A stretch of 8,465 nucleotides of DNA from Oscillospiraceae bacterium (GTDB lineage Bacteria; Bacillota; Clostridia; Oscillospirales; Oscillospiraceae), in the NCBI GenBank assembly GCA_017620315.1, contig JAFZQQ010000268.1:1-8465 (forward strand), in the 5' to 3' direction. The notes below the pieces were generated by a model. The model searched no databases. It saw only the letters and a list, made by a program, of their open reading frames with translations, and was not told the DNA's origin. Of the stretch, positions 3,767-8,465 are shown in pieces. The translations under genes were made by a program, and so were the position numbers. Position 1 is the first letter of the stretch; each line of letters begins with the position of its first letter.

Positions 3767-6754
3767 TTATTCTTTGTTGAGCAGCTCGTCGAGGTCCTCC
3801 CACTCAAAGTTGTCCGCCGCCCGGCGGAGCTTTTCAACGCGCTCGCGCTCGTCCTCCGGCAGCGTGTATTCCGAAAGCGACCGGAGCAAATCCGCCGCGA
3901 GGCTGTATTCCATCTCGGACATCAGCGCGCGCAGCTCGTCATAGGTCACGCGGAGCTGCTCGGCGGTCATGAGAGGAAGCGCATCTGCGTCCGGCCTCTC
4001 CGGCGCGAGCGAGCGCGCAAGCGCGCTGCCGAGCTCGCGGTAGCGCCCGACAAGCGTATCGAGCTCCGCGCGAAGCGCGGTCTCGTCGCCCGCCTTACCC
4101 GCCGCCTCCAGCCGCTCGGCAAGCTCGCTGAGCGAGGTGGCGCCGATGACGCGCGAGGTGCTCTTGAGCGCGTGCACCTTCACCGTCGTGCCCGCGATAT
4201 CGCCCGCGGCGTGCAGACTTTCGATCTCGTCCGCGCAGGCAGCGGAGGTCGAAGCGAATACCTTGAGCGTGTCAAGATAGGTCTCGACCGTCCCGCAAAG
4301 CTCTATGCCGAGCGGGGCGTTCAGCTCGTCCAGCTCGCACAGCCGCGCAGGAAGCTCCGCACAGACACTCTCCGCCTTGCCGCGCGCCGGCTCCACCCTT
4401 TTGACCTTTTCGGGCGGAAGACGCTCCATGAGCATCTTTTCGAGCCCTCTGCTGTCGACCGGCTTGGACAGATAGTCCGAGAAGCCCGCGTTCAGATACT
4501 GCTCGCGCGAGCCGGAGATGGCGTTTGCGGTCAATGCGATGAACACCGTCTGCTCGGTCCCGGGCAGCTTTTTCATTTCGTGCAGGGTCTCAAGGCCGTC
4601 CATGTTCGGCATCATGTGGTCGATGAAAGCGATGTCGTAGCGTATGTCGGACGCCTTTTTCAGCGCCTCCTCGCCGGACTCCGCCGTATCGACGATGATC
4701 TGCGTCTTTTTCAAAAGTCCCTTTATGACGGTCAGGTTGACCGGCATATCGTCCACGACCAAGATACGCGCTTCGGGCGCGTGGAAAGACTCGTGATAGA
4801 CCGGGCGCCGCAGCTCCTCTTTCTCGAAGCGGCTTGTATACTCCCCGATCGGCGACCACTTGACCACGGGCTGCTCGACCGCGAAGGAAAACGTCGAGCC
4901 CTCGCCGTAGACGCTCTCGACCGCGATATCGCTGCCCATCAGCGTCAAAAGCTGCTTGGTGATGCTCATGCCGAGTCCCGTGCCCTCAATGGAACGGTTG
5001 CGCGACTCCTCGATGCGGGTAAAGGGCGAAAACAGCTTGTCCAGATCCTCCTTCTTCATGCCGATGCCCGTGTCGGAGATGCGGAATTTGAGCAGGATCT
5101 TTTCCTCGGAGAGCTTTTCGTATCCGACGGAGAGCGTCACGCTGCCCTCGTTGGTGTATTTTACAGCGTTGGTCAGAAGGTTCAGCGCGCACTGGCGCAG
5201 GCGTATCTCGTCACCGACGAGCAGATGCGGGATCGCGCTGTCCACGCGGACAATGAAGCTCAGTCCCTTTTTCTCGGCGCGGTCGCGCACCATGTTCTCG
5301 ATATCGTTGATCAGCGTGCTGAGATTGTAATGCGTGGGCAGGATCTCCATCCTGCCCTCCTCGACCTTGGAGAAGTCCAGAATGTCGTTCACGAGCGCAA
5401 GCAGCGTCTTGCCCGCGCTTCTGATGTCCTCGGCATACGCGACGATATCGCCCTCGCCGCTCTCGCGCAATATCATCTCGTCCATGCCGAGGATGGCGTT
5501 GATGGGCGTTCGTATCTCATGCGACATATTCGCGAGGAAGGACGACTTTGCGCGGTTCGCGTTGTCGGCGTACGTCCGCTCCTCCTTGTCGCGCAGGGCG
5601 TTGTAGATCGTCTGCATTGCCGTGGCGCCGAGCAGGCAGATCAGGCCGAAGCCGATCCACAGCCCGAATTGCGGAGACGACGCAAAATAGAAATTGACCA
5701 GCTCCATGATGGCCGACAAAACCAGGCAAAGCATACCGATCGAGGTGATGGAATACTCCTTTGCGCGCCCGGAGCGCGCGTCCAGCACCAGCGTGACGAT
5801 CGCCGCGAGTATGCCGAGCCCCGACCAGATATGGGAATAGACCAGCGTGTCGTAATAGTCCGCGATGCGCGTGAGGTTCAGCGCCGTGTTGACCAGAAGC
5901 TGGAGCAGCATGCCTATTTCAAGCAGCACATAATACTTTGTGTAGCGGCGGCTCTGCAGCTCGTCGAAATACATCAGGATAAACGCCGCCACGATCTCCA
6001 CGAGGATAAAGGCGAGCACGTTGCTGAACGACGGCGCCTGAAACACCAGCTGTCGTATCGTCGACTCGCTCAGCGACCACATGCCCGCGACGAGTATCGC
6101 CTCGCCGAGATGCAGGACGGTCTTGACATAGGAGTTCCTTTTGCGCGTGAACAGATACGCTATGATGGTCAAAAGTCCGATGATACACAGGCCAAATGAG
6201 GCAGACACCATGGTGATGTTCTGCTTGATGAGCGGGAACCAGACGTTATTGCCGTTGGCGTAGTACACGGTGTTGAGCACGCCGGGCCTTGTTTCGCTCG
6301 AGAGTATCCGGATCTCGACCTCCCCGAGGGCGTCGGAGTCGTAAAGGTCGACGACCAGATACGCGCTCGGCGGAGTTCTGCGCGGATGCATGCGGCGGCT
6401 GTAGTTTTCCACAAGATAACTGCCGCGCTCCTCACCGTTCACATAGATCATAACGTTCTGGCGGCGCGCGCGGAAGCTCAGGTGCATCCCGCTGCGGATA
6501 TCCTGCGGCAGCGTGTTGCGAAGCAGGATCGTCTCCCCCGCCTTTTCGCTGAAGCTCAGCGGCAGCGTAACGCCGCTTTGCTCGCGGTCGGGCCAGACGA
6601 CCGTCCACCCGTCCGAAAGCTCGTACACATCGAAGGAGCCCAGCTCCGCCTCGCCCTTGCCGTCGGCAAAGAACATGGCATAGGTAAACAACCACCCGGT
6701 CAGTGCAAGGATGACGGCAAATACGATTTTCAATACATTTCCTGTCTTTATCAT
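3767..6754 (-). CDS. Hybrid sensor histidine kinase with 7TM sensor, REC and Hpt domains
   Basis: The 995-residue membrane kinase begins with one membrane segment (7-29) and an extracytoplasmic beta-rich domain (30-177). About seven membrane helices follow (178-203, 211-230, 243-263, 272-292, 304-324, 334-355, 363-383), giving a 7TMR-DISM-like layout. A short coiled coil leads to HisKA with FLANMSHEIRTP (phospho-acceptor H412). The HATPase domain has the N-box (N525, N529), DTGIG (561-565), LFSPF (574-578) and GTGLG (591-595). The receiver domain has D668/D669, phospho-acceptor D712, T742 and K764. The Hpt domain has HALKS with H861. An acidic helical tail (925-995) follows. All catalytic residues appear intact. 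The likely relay is H412 to D712 to H861 to an unlinked response regulator. GGCGGTGA (6769-6762), 7 nt before the ATG, supports the start. The ligand is unknown; the extracellular fold suggests a small carbohydrate-like or other soluble signal, which is speculative. Confidence 0.95.
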   Translation of the reverse strand: MIKTGNVLKIVFAVILALTGWLFTYAMFFADGKGEAELGSFDVYELSDGWTVVWPDREQSGVTLPLSFSEKAGETILLRNTLPQDIRSGMHLSFRARRQNVMIYVNGEERGSYLVENYSRRMHPRRTPPSAYLVVDLYDSDALGEVEIRILSSETRPGVLNTVYYANGNNVWFPLIKQNITMVSASFGLCIIGLLTIIAYLFTRKRNSYVKTVLHLGEAILVAGMWSLSESTIRQLVFQAPSFSNVLAFILVEIVAAFILMYFDELQSRRYTKYYVLLEIGMLLQLLVNTALNLTRIADYYDTLVYSHIWSGLGILAAIVTLVLDARSGRAKEYSITSIGMLCLVLSAIMELVNFYFASSPQFGLWIGFGLICLLGATAMQTIYNALRDKEERTYADNANRAKSSFLANMSHEIRTPINAILGMDEMILRESGEGDIVAYAEDIRSAGKTLLALVNDILDFSKVEEGRMEILPTHYNLSTLINDIENMVRDRAEKKGLSFIVRVDSAIPHLLVGDEIRLRQCALNLLTNAVKYTNEGSVTLSVGYEKLSEEKILLKFRISDTGIGMKKEDLDKLFSPFTRIEESRNRSIEGTGLGMSITKQLLTLMGSDIAVESVYGEGSTFSFAVEQPVVKWSPIGEYTSRFEKEELRRPVYHESFHAPEARILVVDDMPVNLTVIKGLLKKTQIIVDTAESGEEALKKASDIRYDIAFIDHMMPNMDGLETLHEMKKLPGTEQTVFIALTANAISGSREQYLNAGFSDYLSKPVDSRGLEKMLMERLPPEKVKRVEPARGKAESVCAELPARLCELDELNAPLGIELCGTVETYLDTLKVFASTSAACADEIESLHAAGDIAGTTVKVHALKSTSRVIGATSLSELAERLEAAGKAGDETALRAELDTLVGRYRELGSALARSLAPERPDADALPLMTAEQLRVTYDELRALMSEMEYSLAADLLRSLSEYTLPEDERERVEKLRRAADNFEWEDLDELLNKE

Positions 6755-6796
6755 CAGCCGTTCACCGCCCCGTCCGTCATTTCTTCATTTCGAATC

Positions 6797-6825
6797 ATTA
6801 TATCTCATTCGGCGTCTTTTTTCAA
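6797..6825 (-). promoter_or_regulatory. SigA-type promoter of the histidine kinase gene
   Basis: Minus-strand TTGAAA (6825-6820), a 17-nt spacer and TATAAT (6802-6797) give a near-consensus promoter in the 105-bp gap downstream of the MATE stop codon. Transcription would start near 6790, with a leader of about 36 nt. No convincing intrinsic terminator is seen in this gap, so read-through from the MATE gene is also possible. Confidence 0.8.
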
Positions 6826-6859
6826 TGCCGCGAAAGCACTTTATTTTTATTTTGCGCCC

Positions 6860-8218
6860 TCACGCGGTTTTCTGCGGCTCCTTCCATTTCCCGGAGAGGA
6901 AGAACGTCCCGCCGATGACAAGCGGCATAAAGCCCGCAAGCGAATCGCCCATCCAGAAGCCGAAGCAGTCAAGCCCCAGCGCGAAGCCCAGAAGCGCGGC
7001 AAGCCCGATGCGGCTGATCACGCCGTCGATGATCGCGATGGCAAGGTTCAGCTTCGCGCGTCCCGAGCCGTTGATCAGCGAAAACGCGGCGCTCCTCGTC
7101 GCCGAGCCGTAGAAGTTCAGAATGATTGGCAGCGTCAGCACGGCGGCGGCGCCCAGCACGTCCGGATCGGGCGTGAACATCCCGAACACGGCGTCCGGCC
7201 ACAGAAGCATGCCCGCAGTCGCGAGCGCGGAAAGCCCCAGCCCGATCATGAGGATGGTGAGAAGGATCTGCCGCACGCGCCTGTGCTCTCCTGCGCTGAG
7301 GTTCTGCCCCGCCATGGTGCTGCCCGCGGCGGTGAACGCCTGCGAGACCACGCCGCACATGGTGTTGACCTTGTTGAAGATACCCGCGAGCGCGGAGTAG
7401 GTCACGTCAAAGAGGTTGATCCACGCCATCAGCACGATCTTTGAAAAGCTTATGGCGGCGGACTGTATCGCCATCGGGACGCCCAGCGCAAGCAGGCGCC
7501 GGAAGGCGGCGCGGTCTATCCGAAAGCTCTCCGGCTTAAAGTCGAAGCCGAAGCTCTCGCGCCGGCGATAGAGGTAAACGAGCGCGGTCAGAAAGCTGAC
7601 GCCCTGTCCGATCACAGTCGCGAGCGCTGCGCCGAAGACCTTGAGACCGGCATATTTGACAAAAATGACGTCGAGCGCGGTGTTCAGCACCGCGGCGATG
7701 GCGATGAACAGAAACGGTCTTCGGCTGTCGCCCATGCCGCGCAGTATCGCGCTGACGATGTTATAGCCGTAGATAAAAAACAGCCCGCAGACGCAGGTGA
7801 TGAGATAGTCCATGGCGAACGCCCGAGCCGCCGCGGGCGTGTTCAGCCAGCGCAGCACCTGATGGCGCAGCAGAAAGCACACCAGCGATATGCCGAGGGA
7901 CACGCTCAAAAGAAAGGTGAACATCGTGCCGATCGTCTTTTTGATCTCGTCGTAGCGCCCGGTGCCGACCGAGCGGGCAATGATCACCTGCCCCGCCGAG
8001 GAAAAGCCCATCGCCACGAAGGTCAGAAGATGCAGCACATCGCCGCCGATCGACACGGCGGACATTCCCGCCTTGCCGATGCAGTTGCCGACAACGACCA
8101 TGTCAACAAGGTTGTAAACCGCCTGCAGCGCGTTGGAGACGAAAAGCGGGAAGGCAAAGCGCAAAAGCTGCGGGACGACCGGGCCGCGCGTCATATCGCG
8201 GATCATCGTTGATTCCAT
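6860..8218 (-). CDS. MATE-family multidrug/Na+ (or H+) antiporter
   Basis: The chosen start gives 452 residues, the normal MATE length, with about twelve membrane helices (roughly 16-40, 54-80, 94-115, 132-158, 167-188, 193-217, 240-262, 272-297, 317-338, 354-378, 386-411, 418-441). Family hallmarks include the N-terminal FPLFVSNALQAVYNLVDMVVVG stretch (about 23-44), ILRGMGDSRRP (157-168) and the mid-protein GQNLSAGEHRRVRQ (304-317), typical of the DinF/NorM-like superfamily. It should sit in the cytoplasmic membrane and export cationic or amphipathic compounds in exchange for ions; the substrate cannot be predicted. ATG at 8218 is preferred because AGAGGG lies 6 nt upstream and a promoter maps between it and the longer TTG start at 8434. 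The frame upstream crosses a terminator stem and is not protein-like. The stop codon is 105 bp before the kinase gene. Confidence 0.93.
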   Translation of the reverse strand: MESTMIRDMTRGPVVPQLLRFAFPLFVSNALQAVYNLVDMVVVGNCIGKAGMSAVSIGGDVLHLLTFVAMGFSSAGQVIIARSVGTGRYDEIKKTIGTMFTFLLSVSLGISLVCFLLRHQVLRWLNTPAAARAFAMDYLITCVCGLFFIYGYNIVSAILRGMGDSRRPFLFIAIAAVLNTALDVIFVKYAGLKVFGAALATVIGQGVSFLTALVYLYRRRESFGFDFKPESFRIDRAAFRRLLALGVPMAIQSAAISFSKIVLMAWINLFDVTYSALAGIFNKVNTMCGVVSQAFTAAGSTMAGQNLSAGEHRRVRQILLTILMIGLGLSALATAGMLLWPDAVFGMFTPDPDVLGAAAVLTLPIILNFYGSATRSAAFSLINGSGRAKLNLAIAIIDGVISRIGLAALLGFALGLDCFGFWMGDSLAGFMPLVIGGTFFLSGKWKEPQKTA

Positions 8219-8244
8219 TTTTAACCCTCTTGCAGCGAATCTCC

Positions 8245-8273
8245 TCAGAAAAGTGTCGCAAAAACTTTTCTGA
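8245..8273. promoter_or_regulatory. Perfect 10-9-10 inverted repeat in the MATE leader
   Basis: TCAGAAAAGT (8245-8254) and ACTTTTCTGA (8264-8273) are exact inverted copies separated by 9 nt. The repeat sits between the predicted transcription start (near 8280) and the ribosome-binding site (8230-8225). It could be a repressor operator just downstream of the start site or a leader hairpin affecting translation or stability. No T-run follows on the minus strand, so it is not an ordinary terminator. Confidence 0.6.
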
Positions 8274-8286
8274 CAGTCTGAATAAG

Positions 8287-8315
8287 AGTATATCAGCACT
8301 TTCCCCTCCGCGCAA
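8287..8315 (-). promoter_or_regulatory. Promoter of the MATE gene
   Basis: Minus-strand TTGCGC (8315-8310), a 17-nt spacer and TATACT (8292-8287) form a good SigA-type promoter. It lies downstream of the bidirectional terminator and upstream of the inverted repeat. Its predicted start near 8280 excludes the longer TTG-initiated frame and supports the ATG at 8218 with a leader of about 62 nt. Confidence 0.7.
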
Positions 8316-8364
8316 GCTTTTTGGATGTGCCTGAGCGCATGTCTCCGGTCCGGGCGAAAAAATA

Positions 8365-8403
8365 GGCCCGGGCAAGCCGAAATCTGTCCGGTTTGCCCGA
8401 GCC
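8365..8403. terminator. Bidirectional intrinsic terminator
   Basis: A 15-position stem (8365-8379 with 8389-8403) has one C-A mismatch and one G-U pair around a 9-nt loop. On the plus strand it is followed by six T residues (8404-8409). On the minus strand the stem is followed by TATTTTTT (8364-8357). The minus direction matches a gene that would enter from the right edge and stop at 8419. Confidence 0.88.
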
Positions 8404-8418
8404 TTTTTTGATAAATAA

Positions 8419-8465
8419 TCAGAATTTTGCGCAATCTCCCAGGCGCTCCCGGACCTTATCGTACC
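8419..8465 (-). CDS. C-terminal tail of an unidentified upstream protein (partial)
   Basis: One minus-strand frame from the right edge reads YDKVRERLGDCAKF and stops at TGA (8421-8419). The terminator stem starts 15 nt later, the expected layout for a gene end. Only 14 codons are visible, so neither family nor length can be judged. One other minus frame is also open here, so the call rests mainly on the terminator and the ordinary protein-like composition. Confidence 0.4.
   Translation of the reverse strand, partial: YDKVRERLGDCAKF

Noticed and set aside
4172..6199. A 675-codon plus-strand open frame
   Set aside because: It is antisense to the kinase gene, whose catalytic motifs are intact. 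The translated product is Arg/His/Asp-rich with no recognisable domain. Long antisense frames are expected opposite GC-rich genes.
6386..7444. A 352-codon plus-strand frame spanning the kinase 5' end and MATE 3' end
   Set aside because: It runs antisense across two well-supported genes and the intergenic promoter, with no ribosome-binding or domain support.
8219..8434. A 72-residue N-terminal extension of the MATE protein from a TTG codon
   Set aside because: The extension crosses the intrinsic terminator and the likely promoter, lacks family resemblance, and the ATG at 8218 has its own ribosome-binding site and gives the usual length.

Overview
The window looks like part of a GC-rich, Gram-positive anaerobe chromosome, most likely a Clostridia/Oscillospiraceae-type gut Firmicute. 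This is an inference from protein style: a WYL regulator with a strong AGGAGG site, an Oscillospiraceae-like EF-hand microprotein, a hybrid kinase with a 7TM sensor, a MATE pump, and a secreted Gly-rich beta-helix protein with 'LDLNGH' modules. It also fits SigA-type promoters with 17-nt spacers. No rRNA, tRNA, CRISPR array, transposase or phage gene is visible.

Layout. Positions 1-2163 (minus strand) hold the N-terminal 721 codons of a large secreted repeat protein whose C-terminus lies outside the window. It is easily missed because no stop codon falls inside the window and its antisense strand is open over long stretches. A divergent 298-bp intergenic region (2164-2461) carries a perfect-consensus promoter for this surface gene, two GC-rich hairpins, and a weaker promoter for the WYL-domain regulator (2462-3451, plus). 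Forty bases downstream lies a 77-residue, extremely acidic, single-EF-hand protein (3492-3725, plus). A perfect 32-bp palindrome (3734-3765) separates this pair from the convergent 995-residue hybrid histidine kinase (6754-3767, minus). The kinase has its own strong promoter. Upstream on the same strand is a MATE-family efflux transporter (8218-6860) with its own promoter and a perfect 10-9-10 inverted repeat in its leader. A bidirectional terminator (8365-8403) insulates it from a further minus-strand gene, of which only the last 14 codons seem to be present (8465-8419).

How the parts may work together. The WYL regulator and the EF-hand microprotein are probably one transcription unit. Divergence from the surface-protein gene makes the WYL protein a candidate regulator of that gene, but nothing here proves it. 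The kinase carries sensor, HisKA, HATPase, REC and Hpt domains but no DNA-binding output and no response regulator nearby, so it must pass phosphate to a partner encoded elsewhere. The MATE gene may read through into the kinase gene, because no convincing terminator lies between them. The families are mostly familiar. The least-described items are the acidic EF-hand protein, the recently duplicated beta-helix coils, and the leader repeats of the surface-protein and MATE genes.
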